64,000 nucleotides of DNA from Oceanitalea stevensii (GTDB lineage Bacteria > Actinomycetota > Actinomycetes > Actinomycetales > Actinomycetaceae). The stretch spans positions 674,339 to 738,338 of the forward strand of contig NZ_JACSPO010000001.1 of assembly GCF_014837105.1 (NCBI RefSeq). The letters run 5' to 3'. The position numbers and the translations under genes are program-made. Below are positions 25,041 to 34,597 of the stretch, one piece after another. Position 1 is the first letter of the stretch. Each line of letters begins with the position of its first letter. The notes below the pieces were generated by a model, which had not been told where the DNA came from, did no database searches, and saw nothing but the letters and a program-made list of their open reading frames with translations.

Positions 25041-26477
25041 ATGAGCAACGCACAGCGAGACCGACGGAGCTCTCGCCAGGGCCGCACGGTGAGGGCGGCG
25101 GCGGCGACCACGCTGGTCGCCCTCACGCTGGCGGCCTGCGGCGGTGGCGGCGACAACGACGCCGACGCGGACGACGGGAACGCCGATGCCGCCGGCCCGG
25201 CGGCGCCCGCGACGATCCCCGAGCTCACCGACGAGCCACTGGACCTCAGCTTCATCTGGTTCGAGTGGCCCCCCGCCCAGCTGCTCGAGGACTTCGCGAA
25301 CGCGGAGTACACCAAGGAGCGCCCGAACGTGACGATCAACGTCAACACCGTGCCGAACGCGAACTGGCACGACGCGATGTTCACGCAGTTCGCCGCCCGG
25401 CAGACCGACTTCGACATCGCGGTCCTCGACTCGCAGCACATCGGCGAGGCCGTGACGAACGGCAGCATCCTCGACATCACCGACTTCATCAACGAGAACA
25501 TCGAGACCGACGCCTACGACCCCTACCTCCTGGCCGCCTACGGCCAGTACCCCCAGGCCGAGACGGGGCAGCGTGACGAGAGCGCCAGCATGTACGGGCT
25601 GCCGCTGCTCGGCGACACCTGGACGATGATCTACCGCAAGGACCTCATCGGCGACGAGCCCCCCGAGACCTGGGACGAGATGATCGAGGTCGCCCGGCAG
25701 TGCCAGGAGGACAACCCCGGCGTCAGCGGGCTCGCCTTCCACCAGGCCAACGGCTCCGACGCCGCGGCGGTCACCTACAACACCGTCAACGCCCTGTACG
25801 GCGGCAACCTCTGGAACCGCGCGGAGGGCCAGATCGAGGGCGTCATTAACGACGAGGCCGGCCAGCGGGCGATGGACATCCTCGTCAACGACATGAAGCC
25901 GCTCACCGCCCCCGGCTCCGGTAACTGGTTCATCGACGAGGTCAACGCGGCCGTCGCCCAGGGGAGCGCGTGCATCGCGTTCAACTGGATCGCCGCGAGC
26001 GGTGGTCTGCTGGACCCGGCGCAGACGGTGCTCGGCGAGACCCGCGAGGAGATCCTCGAGAAGCTCGGGTTCGCCACCCTGCCGACGCAGGACACGGACC
26101 TCGTGCCGCTCGGCGGCATGGGGATGCACATCTCGGCCTACGCCCCCGACGAGCGGGTGGCCGAGGCGCTCAACTTCATGCGGTGGTTCGAGCAGGAGGA
26201 CATCCAGAAGAAGTGGGCCGAGGCCGGCGGCGTGCCGTCGCGCACCGACGCCCTGGAGTCCCCCGAGTTCCTCGAGGCCGGACCGTTCAACCAGGTCTAC
26301 GCCGACTCCGTCTCGCGGCAGCGCGACATGTGGAACGTGCCCGAGTACGCCCGCCTCATCGACATCGAGAACACCAACGTCAACGCGGCCCTCAACGGCG
26401 CCAAGGACCCGGAGACGGCGCTCGACGACATCGCCCGGGAGCAGCAGGCCGTGCTGGACGGCGACGGCGGGCTCTGA
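25041..26477 (+). CDS. ABC transporter substrate-binding lipoprotein
   Basis: 478-residue extracellular solute-binding protein of the sugar-type (cluster B). Signal peptide with lipobox LTLAAC (Cys at about residue 33) followed by an acidic Gly/Asp/Ala linker. Mature protein begins DEPLDLSFIWFEWPP and has the family's hinge segments. RBS AGGAG precedes ATG 25041. Ligand unknown; the permease and two-ATPase arrangement resembles rhizobial glycerol importers, so a small polyol or related alcohol is plausible. Confidence 0.88.
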   Translation: MSNAQRDRRSSRQGRTVRAAAATTLVALTLAACGGGGDNDADADDGNADAAGPAAPATIPELTDEPLDLSFIWFEWPPAQLLEDFANAEYTKERPNVTINVNTVPNANWHDAMFTQFAARQTDFDIAVLDSQHIGEAVTNGSILDITDFINENIETDAYDPYLLAAYGQYPQAETGQRDESASMYGLPLLGDTWTMIYRKDLIGDEPPETWDEMIEVARQCQEDNPGVSGLAFHQANGSDAAAVTYNTVNALYGGNLWNRAEGQIEGVINDEAGQRAMDILVNDMKPLTAPGSGNWFIDEVNAAVAQGSACIAFNWIAASGGLLDPAQTVLGETREEILEKLGFATLPTQDTDLVPLGGMGMHISAYAPDERVAEALNFMRWFEQEDIQKKWAEAGGVPSRTDALESPEFLEAGPFNQVYADSVSRQRDMWNVPEYARLIDIENTNVNAALNGAKDPETALDDIAREQQAVLDGDGGL

Positions 26478-26478
26478 C

Positions 26479-27423
26479 ATGAGCACGACGACGTCGGCCG
26501 ACGCCCCGGTGCAGGAGGCAGCGTCCCTGCCTCCTGCACCGGGGCGGGCCCCCCGCCTGCGTGACCGCGGACTCGCGCTGGCCTTCATCTCCCCGGCGAT
26601 GCTGCTGCTGCTCGGGATGTCCGTCTTCCCGCTCCTGTGGGCGCTGTACCTGTCCTTCACGGACTACTCGGCAACGAGCAGCGTGCCCGGCGACTTCGTC
26701 GGGTTCGAGAACTACGCCGACGTCCTCACGTCGTCGGAGGTCCACACGCGAGCGGTGACGACGGCGCTCTTCGTGGCCGGTGCGGTGATCCTGCAGACCG
26801 TGCTGGGCTTCTCCATCGCCTACCTCATCTCGCGCCGGACACGGGGGCGCGGGCTGCTCACCACGCTGTTCCTCATCCCGATGATGCTCTCGCCCGTCGT
26901 CGTCGGCCTGTTCTGGCGCTTCATGCTCGACGCGCAGTTCGGGGTGGTCAACAGCATGCTCGTCTCTCTCGGGTTCGAGCCGGTGGAGTGGCTGACCCAG
27001 CAGCGGACGGCGCTGTTCTCCCTCATCCTCGTCGACACCTGGCAGTGGACGCCGTTCATCATGCTCATCGCACTGGCCGGGCTCACGGCGGTGCCGAAGT
27101 ACCTCTACGAGGCCGCATCCATCGACCGCGCCTCGGAGTGGTTCCGGTTCCGCAACATCACCCTGCCGATGGTGTGGCCGCTGCTCCTCATCGCGGTGAT
27201 GTTCCGTGCGATCGAGGCCTTCCGCCAGTTCGACCTCGTCTACGTCCTCACGAGCGGCGGACCAGGAGTCTCCACCGAGACGTTGTCCTTCCACGTCTAC
27301 AAGGTCGCGTTCCTCGGGTTCCGCACCGGGACCGCCTCGGCCTACGGGATCCTCATGGTCATCGTCGTCATCGTGCTGGCGCAGTTCTACCTGCGCTACC
27401 TCAACAAGCTCAAGGAGGGCTGA
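26479..27423 (+). CDS. ABC importer permease 1
   Basis: MalF/UgpA-like permease of 314 residues with six helices after a cytoplasmic N-terminus rich in Ala/Pro. The EAA loop (YLYEAASIDRASEWFRFRNITLPMVWP) contacts the ATPase. Starts one base after the lipoprotein stop and ends in a TGATG overlap with permease 2. Confidence 0.9.
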   Translation: MSTTTSADAPVQEAASLPPAPGRAPRLRDRGLALAFISPAMLLLLGMSVFPLLWALYLSFTDYSATSSVPGDFVGFENYADVLTSSEVHTRAVTTALFVAGAVILQTVLGFSIAYLISRRTRGRGLLTTLFLIPMMLSPVVVGLFWRFMLDAQFGVVNSMLVSLGFEPVEWLTQQRTALFSLILVDTWQWTPFIMLIALAGLTAVPKYLYEAASIDRASEWFRFRNITLPMVWPLLLIAVMFRAIEAFRQFDLVYVLTSGGPGVSTETLSFHVYKVAFLGFRTGTASAYGILMVIVVIVLAQFYLRYLNKLKEG

Positions 27424-28334
27424 TGGCCATCTCCGTCGACGACGCCGTCCCCGGCCCAGTCACCCGCAGCTCCGCCCGCGCCCGCCGCGGGAGCACCGGC
27501 AGGGTCCGGTCCGGGATCGAGATCGTGCTCCTGGCCGTGCTCATCGGCTCCCTGCTCTTCCCGGTGGTGTGGATGCTCCAGACCTCCATCAAGACCGGCC
27601 AGGACATCTACGCCGTGCCGGCGAAGTTCTTCGGCTTCGACGTCACCCTGCAGCACTACAAGGACGTCTTCGTCGCACCGGGCGGAGGCCGCTCGGACCT
27701 GTCCGGGTCCTTCCTCAACTCGGTCATCGTGGCCGGGAGCTCGACCGCGCTGGCGACCCTGCTCGGGGTCCCCGCGGCCTGGGCCTACTCGCGCTTCACG
27801 CTCAAGGCGAAGAAGGACCAGCTCTTCTTCATCCTGTCCACCCGCTTCATGCCGCCCGTCGTCGTCGTCATCCCGATCTTCCTCATGTACCGCGAGCTCG
27901 GGCTCATCGACACGAAGCTCGGTCTCGTCCTCGTCTACACGGCGTTCAACCTGCCGTTCACGATCTGGATGATGAAGGGCTTCGTGGACGAGGTGCCCTC
28001 GGAGTACGAGGACGCCGCGATGCTCGACGGCTACACCCGGCTGCAGGCCTTCCGGAAGTTCACCCTGCCCCTGCTCATCCCGGGCATCGCCGCGACGGCG
28101 GTGTTCGCGCTCATCTTCTCCTGGAACGAGTTCGTCTATGCCATCTTCCTCACGTCCAGCCAGGAGGTGCGGACGGCCCCACCGGCCATCGCCGGCCTCA
28201 TCGGAGGCACGACGGTGAACTGGGGTCTTGTCGCCGCGTCGGCGGTCGTCTTCGCGCTGCCGGTCCTCATCTTCGCCTACCTGGTGCGCAAGCACCTCGT
28301 CGCCGGTGTGACCCTCGGGGCGGTGAGGCGCTGA
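27423..28334 (+). CDS. ABC importer permease 2
   Basis: MalG/UgpE-like permease, 303 residues, six helices, with EAA loop EYEDAAMLDGYTRLQAFRKFTLPLLIPG. Pairs with the previous permease to form the channel. ATG overlaps the upstream stop and its own stop overlaps the first ATPase start. Confidence 0.9.
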   Translation: MAISVDDAVPGPVTRSSARARRGSTGRVRSGIEIVLLAVLIGSLLFPVVWMLQTSIKTGQDIYAVPAKFFGFDVTLQHYKDVFVAPGGGRSDLSGSFLNSVIVAGSSTALATLLGVPAAWAYSRFTLKAKKDQLFFILSTRFMPPVVVVIPIFLMYRELGLIDTKLGLVLVYTAFNLPFTIWMMKGFVDEVPSEYEDAAMLDGYTRLQAFRKFTLPLLIPGIAATAVFALIFSWNEFVYAIFLTSSQEVRTAPPAIAGLIGGTTVNWGLVAASAVVFALPVLIFAYLVRKHLVAGVTLGAVRR

Positions 28335-29398
28335 TGGCGGGCATCGAGGTCACCTCCCTCCACAAGCGGTACCCGGACGGGACCGTGGCGGTCGAGCACG
28401 TCGACCTGTCCATCGGCGACGGCGAGCTGTTCGTCATGCTCGGCCCGTCGGGCTGCGGCAAGACGACGACGCTGCGGGCCATGGCCGGGCTGGAGCGCCA
28501 GACGTCCGGCGACATCCACATCGGGGACACGCTGGTCAACGACCTGCCGCCCGCCGAGCGGGACATCGCCATGGTGTTCCAGTTCTACGCCCTCTACCCG
28601 CACCTCAAGACCCGGGACAACCTCGCCTTCCCGCTGCGCGCCGAGGGCATGCCCAAGGCGGAGATCCGCGAGCGGGTCGAGGAGGCCGCCCGGATGATGC
28701 GGCTCGGCCCGCTCCTGGACCGCAAGCCGCACCGGCTCTCCGGCGGTGAGCAGCAGCGGGTCGCCCTGGCCCGCGCCCTCGTGCGGCGCCCGCGCGCCTT
28801 CCTCATGGACGAGCCGCTCACCAACCTCGACGCCGAGCTGCGGGCCGAGACCCGGACCGAGATCAAGCACCTGCAGGCGCAGCTCGGTACGACGATGGTG
28901 TACGTCACGCACGACCAGGTCGAGGCGATGTCGCTCGGGCACCGCATCGCCATCCTCAACAAGGGCCGGGTGGAGCAGGTCGGGACGCCGCTGGAGGTCT
29001 ACGACCGTCCGGCCAGCCTGTTCTGTGCCGCCTTCATCGGCTCCCCGCCGATGAACCTCTTCGAGGTCGAGGTGGCGGACGGTCAGCTGCGGACCCACGG
29101 TGGTCTCGCGCTCGCCCCACCGCCCGGGCTGCGGCGGGACCGCCCGCTCGTGGCCGGTGTGCGGCCCGAGGCGCTGGAGGTCACGCCGGCCGGGACGGAC
29201 GGGACGGTCCCGGGACGCGTGGTGTCCGTCGAGGTCCTGGGCGACGAGATCATCTACGTCGTCGCCAGCGGGGGACGGGACGTGCGCGTCCGGATGCCCC
29301 CGACCACCCGCTTCGCAGCCGAGGCCCCGGTGGGCCTGCGGCACACCGGCGGGACCCCGCCGGTCTACGACTCGAGCACGGAAGAGCTGGTGGCCTGA
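28334..29398 (+). CDS. ABC importer ATP-binding protein 1
   Basis: 354-residue MalK/UgpC-type ATPase: Walker A GPSGCGKTTT, Q-loop VFQFYALYPHL, signature LSGGEQQRVALARAL, Walker B FLMDEPLTNLDAELR, H-loop YVTHDQVEAMS, then a C-terminal TOBE/OB regulatory domain (from about 240). The Q-loop reads QFYALYPHL. It is followed directly by a second, different ATPase, so the working transporter may be a heterodimer. Confidence 0.92.
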   Translation: MAGIEVTSLHKRYPDGTVAVEHVDLSIGDGELFVMLGPSGCGKTTTLRAMAGLERQTSGDIHIGDTLVNDLPPAERDIAMVFQFYALYPHLKTRDNLAFPLRAEGMPKAEIRERVEEAARMMRLGPLLDRKPHRLSGGEQQRVALARALVRRPRAFLMDEPLTNLDAELRAETRTEIKHLQAQLGTTMVYVTHDQVEAMSLGHRIAILNKGRVEQVGTPLEVYDRPASLFCAAFIGSPPMNLFEVEVADGQLRTHGGLALAPPPGLRRDRPLVAGVRPEALEVTPAGTDGTVPGRVVSVEVLGDEIIYVVASGGRDVRVRMPPTTRFAAEAPVGLRHTGGTPPVYDSSTEELVA

Positions 29399-30474
29399 TG
29401 GGAACGGTTGCTGCCTACGGGCTGCGCAAGGCCTTCGGAGAGGTGCAGGCGCTCGACGACGTGACGCTGGAGGTGCCGGACGGCTCCTTCTTCGTCGTGC
29501 TCGGCCCCTCCGGTGCGGGCAAGACGACGACGCTGCGGGCGATCGCGGGGCTCGAGAAGCTCGACGCCGGCTCGGTGCACCTCGACGGCAGGGACGCGAC
29601 CGGGGACACCCCGGCCGCGCGCGACCTGGCGATGGTGTTCCAGAGCTACGCCCTCTACCCGCGCAAGACGGTCTTCGAGAACATCGCCTCGCCCCTGCGA
29701 GCCCGCAGCGCCTCGGCGGACGAGATCGCCGCCGCGGTCAAGGAGGTCTCCGGACTCCTGCACATCGAGCGGCTCCTCAAGCGGAAGCCCGGCCAGCTCT
29801 CGGGCGGAGAGATGCAGCGCGTCGCCCTGGCCCGGGCGCTGGTCCGCAACCCGCGCGCGTTCCTCATGGACGAGCCCCTGACGAACCTCGACCTCAAGCT
29901 CCGGGTCGAGATGCGCACCGAGCTCACCCGGATCCACCGCAGCCTCGGCGGGACATTCGTCTACGTCACCAACGACCAGGTCGAGGCGCTGTCCATGGCC
30001 GACCAGGTCGCCGTCCTCCGCGAGGGCACGGTGCAGCAGGTCGGGACCCCGACGGAGGTGTACGACCGCCCGGCGAACCAGTGGGTCGCCGCCTTCGTCG
30101 GGAGCCCGCGCATCAGCCTGCTCGCCTGCCACGCGCAGGGGGACCGGCTCGTCGGTGCGGAGGGCTGGACCCTGCCACGGCCGCGGTGGACGACGGCGGA
30201 GGACGGCCGTCCGCTGCTGCTCGGCGTGCGCGCCGAGGACCTGTCGGTCGAGTCCCGCGGCGACGCGGCCCTCCCCGGCGAGCTCTACGGCCTCGAACCG
30301 CTCGGCGACCGCACCGTGGTCGACGTCAAGGTCGGCAAGGAGATGCTCAAGGTCAAGGCACGCCCGACCGTCACCGGCACGCCCGGCCAGCGCATGTCCG
30401 TCACCGTCGACCTGGACCGTGCGCACCTCTTCGACGCGGACACCGGCCTCACGCTGTCGGAGGTGGGCCGGTAG
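29398..30474 (+). CDS. ABC importer ATP-binding protein 2
   Basis: 358 residues; second ATPase of the operon. Walker A GPSGAGKTTT, VFQSYALYPRKTVFENIASPL, LSGGEMQRVALARAL, FLMDEPLTNLDLKLRVEMR. The switch segment is YVTNDQVEALS: Asn replaces the conserved His of the H-loop, which would impair hydrolysis at that site. ATPase 1 has the normal His, so one site may be catalytic and the other degenerate. This heterodimeric pattern parallels GlpS/GlpT of rhizobial glycerol importers in gene content. Confidence 0.9.
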   Translation: MGTVAAYGLRKAFGEVQALDDVTLEVPDGSFFVVLGPSGAGKTTTLRAIAGLEKLDAGSVHLDGRDATGDTPAARDLAMVFQSYALYPRKTVFENIASPLRARSASADEIAAAVKEVSGLLHIERLLKRKPGQLSGGEMQRVALARALVRNPRAFLMDEPLTNLDLKLRVEMRTELTRIHRSLGGTFVYVTNDQVEALSMADQVAVLREGTVQQVGTPTEVYDRPANQWVAAFVGSPRISLLACHAQGDRLVGAEGWTLPRPRWTTAEDGRPLLLGVRAEDLSVESRGDAALPGELYGLEPLGDRTVVDVKVGKEMLKVKARPTVTGTPGQRMSVTVDLDRAHLFDADTGLTLSEVGR

Positions 30475-30497
30475 GGGGCCGCCGGCGCTAGGCCCCC
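30474..30497. terminator. bidirectional terminator
   Basis: GGGGGCC / GGCCCCC with a ten-base centre, overlapping the last base of the importer operon and the 3' end of the convergent response regulator. Confidence 0.55.
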
Positions 30498-31141
30498 GCC
30501 ACGCCGGTCCGGTAGGCCCACACGGCCGTCTGCAGCCGGTCGCGCGTGCCGAGCTTCGTCATCGCCCGGCCGAGGTGGGACTTCACGGTGGACGGCTCGA
30601 CGTAGAGAGCCGCCGCGATCTCGACGTTGGACATGCCCTCCGCCAGCAGGCGGACGATGTCCCGCTCGCGTGGCGTGAGAGCGCCGGCGGCCTCGTCGGG
30701 GTCGGGGGCCGGCCGGCGGCGGGCGAACTCGGCGATGACGCGGCGGGTCACCACCTGGTCGATCATTCCCTCGCCCCGCGCGAGACGGCGGATCGCGTCC
30801 GCGACGACGTCGGGGTCGGAGTCCTTGAGGACGAAACCGCTCGCGCCGGCCTCCAGGGCACCGAAGACGTACTCGTCGAGGTCGAACGTCGTCATGACGA
30901 GGACGGAGGGCAGGTCACCGTCGCGCTCGGCGACGATCTGCCGCGTCGCGGCCAGACCGTCGCCGCCCGGCATCCGCACGTCCATGCAGACGACGTCGGG
31001 ACGGGCGCGGCGCACCATCGCCACCGCCTCGGGGCCGCTCGACGCCTCACCGACGATCTCGATGTCGCCGGCGTCCTCGAGCAGCACCCGGAACCCCGCC
31101 CGCACCACGAGCTGGTCGTCCACCAGCGCGACCCTGATCAT
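30488..31141 (-). CDS. NarL/LuxR-family response regulator
   Basis: 217 residues. Receiver domain with VALVDDQLVVRAGFRV, phospho-acceptor Asp54 in VCMDVRMPG, Lys in GFVLKDSDP; LuxR helix-turn-helix LTPRERDIVRLLAEGMSNVEIAAALYVEPSTVKSHLGRA. ATG 31141 overlaps the stop of the kinase gene. The decayed copy at 19485-19735 derives from a close relative of this gene. Confidence 0.92.
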   Translation of the reverse strand: MIRVALVDDQLVVRAGFRVLLEDAGDIEIVGEASSGPEAVAMVRRARPDVVCMDVRMPGGDGLAATRQIVAERDGDLPSVLVMTTFDLDEYVFGALEAGASGFVLKDSDPDVVADAIRRLARGEGMIDQVVTRRVIAEFARRRPAPDPDEAAGALTPRERDIVRLLAEGMSNVEIAAALYVEPSTVKSHLGRAMTKLGTRDRLQTAVWAYRTGVAGA

Positions 31142-32388
31142 CGTCCTCCCTCGCTCTCCGTGGCGGGGACGTGCAGCCGCACGCACCACCCGCCGTCGTC
31201 CGTCGGACCCGCCTCGAGGCTGCCGCCGACCAGCGCCGCACGCTCGCGCATGACGGCCAGGCCGGTGCCGCCGCGGACGCCGGCCGCCGGCGTGTGCCCG
31301 GGTGCAGCGGGACCGTTGTCGACCTCGAGCACCACGCCTGCCGGCTCGTGCACCACCCGCACCTTCACGGGCGCCCCCGGCGCGTGCTGCCGCGCGTTCG
31401 TCAGCGACTGCTGCGCCACCCGGTAGACCGAGACGTCGGCGAGCGGGGGCAACGGGGACGGCGTGCCCACCTCCTCGACCCGGACGTCATCACCCAGCTC
31501 CCGCGCGGCCCTCACGAGATCCCCCAGGGCGCTGACACCGGGGACCGCGCTGAGCGGGTCGCCTTCGTCGCCGCGCAGCAGCCCGACCATCTGGCGAAGG
31601 CTGTCGAGGGTCTCGCGGCCCTGGTCGCGTAACCACGCCGCTCCTTCCCGCGCCGCCTGCGGGTCCCGATCCACGAGCCGCTCGACCGCGGCCGCCTGGA
31701 CCACCATCCCGGACAGGTGGTGAGCGGCGACGTCGTGCAGCTCCCGGGCGAGCCGGGCACGCTCGTCCGCGATCGCGCTCTCCACCCGGGCGTCGCGCTC
31801 CCGCTCCATCCGGGCGGCCCTCTCCTGGAGGAGCCACAGCTGCTCACGGCGTGCCGCGAGGTAGAGGCCCGCCAGGACGGACGCGCCCCACACCAGCAGC
31901 GCGGAGGTCACGTGCTGGACGACGGCGTCCGCGCCCGCACCGCGGAGCACGGCGACGACGGCGCCGCCCATGCCCTCGACCAGAGCCGCCCCGCCCGCCA
32001 CGCTGAGCGCGCGGCGGGCCGGCAGCCGGGTGCCGATGGTGGCGGCGACGACGAACGCCGCGACGGCCCGTAGCGACAGCTCCGGGGACAGGGCGACGAG
32101 CGCGAGCTGGGTCGCGACCACGGCCACGAGGGACGCGGCGAGGGCCACCCGCCGGAACGACAGGGCCAGGCACTGGACGACGACGAGGACGAGCAGCCAC
32201 GGCACCACCGTCGCCGGCGGCACGTCCTGCGCCGGCACGACCGCCAGCGTCGCGACGACCCCCAGCAGCATGAGCGCGGCCAGGACGACGGCAGAGGCCG
32301 TGTCCCGTGCCAGCGGCCCGTGCAGCCCGAACCGCGACAGCCGGGTGTCCCACCACGTCCCGGTGCTCGTGACCGGGGTGGTGTCCAT
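31138..32388 (-). CDS. NarL-type sensor histidine kinase
   Basis: 416-residue membrane kinase. About five to six helices in residues 30-180 with short loops, a coiled segment (RREQLWLLQERAARMERERDARVES), the HisKA_3 domain with His218 in LARELHDVAAHHLSG, and an ATPase domain with VAQQSLTNARQHAPG and GTGLAVMRERAAL. ATG 32388 is preceded by GGGAGG. It is 27 bases downstream of the lipoprotein hydrolase and overlaps the regulator gene, so the three form an operon; the hydrolase may supply or sense the signal. Confidence 0.9.
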   Translation of the reverse strand: MDTTPVTSTGTWWDTRLSRFGLHGPLARDTASAVVLAALMLLGVVATLAVVPAQDVPPATVVPWLLVLVVVQCLALSFRRVALAASLVAVVATQLALVALSPELSLRAVAAFVVAATIGTRLPARRALSVAGGAALVEGMGGAVVAVLRGAGADAVVQHVTSALLVWGASVLAGLYLAARREQLWLLQERAARMERERDARVESAIADERARLARELHDVAAHHLSGMVVQAAAVERLVDRDPQAAREGAAWLRDQGRETLDSLRQMVGLLRGDEGDPLSAVPGVSALGDLVRAARELGDDVRVEEVGTPSPLPPLADVSVYRVAQQSLTNARQHAPGAPVKVRVVHEPAGVVLEVDNGPAAPGHTPAAGVRGGTGLAVMRERAALVGGSLEAGPTDDGGWCVRLHVPATESEGGR

Positions 32389-32415
32389 GGTGGCCAAGCC
32401 TCCCACGCCCACCGG

Positions 32416-34413
32416 TCAGTACGTGATGTCGGGGGAGAGCAGCAGGAGCTGGTTCACCGCCATCGACGTCGCAGCGAAGGCGAGGAGGAGGACGCTCGCC
32501 GCCCCGACGCGGAACCACCCGGTGCGCGCCCGCAGCTCGGCCACGACACGCCACCCCGCTGCCAGCACACCGAGCACGCCGACGGCGGTGAGCACCTGGA
32601 CGGCCCGGATGAGCACGACCGGCACCGGTTGCAGGCTCATGACACCGAGCACCACGGCCACCCACCCGGCCAGCGCCACGACCGCGACGACGGCCGCGAT
32701 GCGGGTGAGCCGGCGCGGCAGGCGGACGGGAGCAGGTGCGCCCGCGGGCTCGCGCGGCCCCGGGACGTCGGTGCCGACGGCGGAGCGACGCGCCAGGATC
32801 CTTCGCACCACGGCACCCACCGGCCACGCGAGGGCCGTGAGCAGGAGCACCACGGCGCCGCCCGTGAGCGCCGGGACGGCGGCGGACCGCGCGGCGGTCA
32901 CCGGCACCATCGACATCGCCGAGTCGTGCCCGATCAGCTCGACGCGCCCGGCGTCGTCGGTACGCACGGTGAGCACGCGGTCCCCGCCCACCTGCTGGTA
33001 GACCCACGGCTCGATCTCCGTGTACTCGGCCGCCGAGAGCTGGCCCGGTCCGGGGGTGAAGCGCACCCGGGCACCGTCGACCACCTCGGCGCGGGTCGGC
33101 TGCAGCGGGCCCATGGCCGTGAGGAAGGTCGAGGAGAAGCCTCGCGTGCTCTCGTAGGAGCCGGCCAGCGCCTCGGCGTGCTCCTGGCGGACCTCGGCCG
33201 CCACGGTGCTGTCCTGGGCCGCCCCGGGGTAGTACCGGTCGGCGAAGTCCTCGAGCAGCTCGTCGCGCAGCAGGTACGCAGCGCCGTCGGCTCCCGTGCT
33301 GTTGAAGGAGAGGTACAGCCCGGTGCCGTCGTCGGGCCACAGCCGGAGGTGGGAGTGGAAGGCGGTCGTGTCACCGCCGTGGCCCACCACCCGGTGGCCG
33401 TGGCGCGACTCGTCGAACCAGCCCAGCCCCATCCGCGGGCCCTCCGCGAGGATGCCGAGGGTGTCGGCGTCCAGCGCCGGTTCCATCATGAGGTCGCGCG
33501 TGGCGGGGGAGAGGATCTCCTGGCCCTGCTGCTGGCCGAGGTGCGCGAGCATGAACCGCGCCATGTCGGTGGCCGTCGCGCTCAGCGCCCCCGCCGGCGG
33601 CTGGCCGACGACCTCGAAGGGCAGCGGGTCCTCGCTGGACGTCGGGTACCCGAGGGCGACGTCCCCGGCGAGGTGGTCCGGCAGCGGCTGCGCGAAGGAC
33701 GACGACGTCATGCCCGCCGGCTCCAGCACGTTCGCGGCGACGTACTCCTCGAAGGGCATGCCGCTGACAGCCTCGACGACGTACCCGGCGAGGGCGTTGC
33801 CGTAGTTCGAGTACGCCGGGGTCGTGCCCGGCTCGACGACCTGCTCCGGGGGGTCGGTGACGAGGGACGCGCGCAGGTCCGGTGTCGTGCCCGTGCCGAT
33901 GAGGCCGGCGATCCGCTCCTCGAAGCCCGGCGTGTGGGTGAGCAGGTGCCGCAGCGTGACGGGGTGCTCCAGGCCGAGGTCCAGGTCGGTGTACTGCTCG
34001 ACGTCGGTGTCGAGGTCCACCTCGCCGGCCTCGACCAGCTGCATGACCGCCGTCGCCGTGAACAGCTTGGAGATCGAGCCGGTCCGGAACAGGGTGCGGT
34101 CCGGGTCGACCGGCGTCCCGGCGTCGACGTCGGCCTGCCCGAAACCGCGGGCGGTGAGGATCTCGCCGTCGTGCACGACGGCGACGGTCGCGCCCGCGAT
34201 CCGGCTCTCCTCGAGGGCCGCGGGGAGCGTCTCGTCGAGCCAGGAGTCGACGTCGGAGCGCTCGAGCGGGGCGGCGGACGCCGCTGGCTGCTCGGGGGGC
34301 GGGGGCGCGGCCTCGGGGGCGCTCCCGCACGCGGCAAGGGTGGCGACGACGCACGCGAGCGCGAACGCGACCCTCCGGCCGATCCCGCGACGGGTGTGTG
34401 GTGCCGTGCTCAT
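32416..34413 (-). CDS. serine hydrolase lipoprotein (beta-lactamase/PBP4* fold) with C-terminal membrane domain
   Basis: 665 residues. Lipoprotein signal with lipobox TLAAC (Cys29), then a Pro/Ala linker. The class C beta-lactamase-like domain (about 55-410) has nucleophile SISK (Ser113, Lys116), the YSN motif in AYSNYGNALAG and VGHGGDTTAFHS as the third motif. A beta domain of about 110 residues follows, and the last 150 residues hold about four hydrophobic helices. Family members hydrolyse D-amino peptides or esters. ATG 34413 follows AGGAGGCCACC. It heads an operon with a two-component system. Confidence 0.87.
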   Translation of the reverse strand: MSTAPHTRRGIGRRVAFALACVVATLAACGSAPEAAPPPPEQPAASAAPLERSDVDSWLDETLPAALEESRIAGATVAVVHDGEILTARGFGQADVDAGTPVDPDRTLFRTGSISKLFTATAVMQLVEAGEVDLDTDVEQYTDLDLGLEHPVTLRHLLTHTPGFEERIAGLIGTGTTPDLRASLVTDPPEQVVEPGTTPAYSNYGNALAGYVVEAVSGMPFEEYVAANVLEPAGMTSSSFAQPLPDHLAGDVALGYPTSSEDPLPFEVVGQPPAGALSATATDMARFMLAHLGQQQGQEILSPATRDLMMEPALDADTLGILAEGPRMGLGWFDESRHGHRVVGHGGDTTAFHSHLRLWPDDGTGLYLSFNSTGADGAAYLLRDELLEDFADRYYPGAAQDSTVAAEVRQEHAEALAGSYESTRGFSSTFLTAMGPLQPTRAEVVDGARVRFTPGPGQLSAAEYTEIEPWVYQQVGGDRVLTVRTDDAGRVELIGHDSAMSMVPVTAARSAAVPALTGGAVVLLLTALAWPVGAVVRRILARRSAVGTDVPGPREPAGAPAPVRLPRRLTRIAAVVAVVALAGWVAVVLGVMSLQPVPVVLIRAVQVLTAVGVLGVLAAGWRVVAELRARTGWFRVGAASVLLLAFAATSMAVNQLLLLSPDITY

Positions 34414-34597
34414 GGTGGCCTCCTGGCGTCGCGAACGTCCCGGGGGCTCCGGAAGGACGGGCCCGCGACCTGCGTCCATGCTGCTCGGCAGGGGTGCGCG
34501 TCCGCTTCCAGCGCGGTGGGGCACTGCGCCTCCCACCTTTGGGGGAGGAGACCGGCTGCCGGTGGCGCCAGGACGCCCCACGAGCCTCCGCGGCGGG

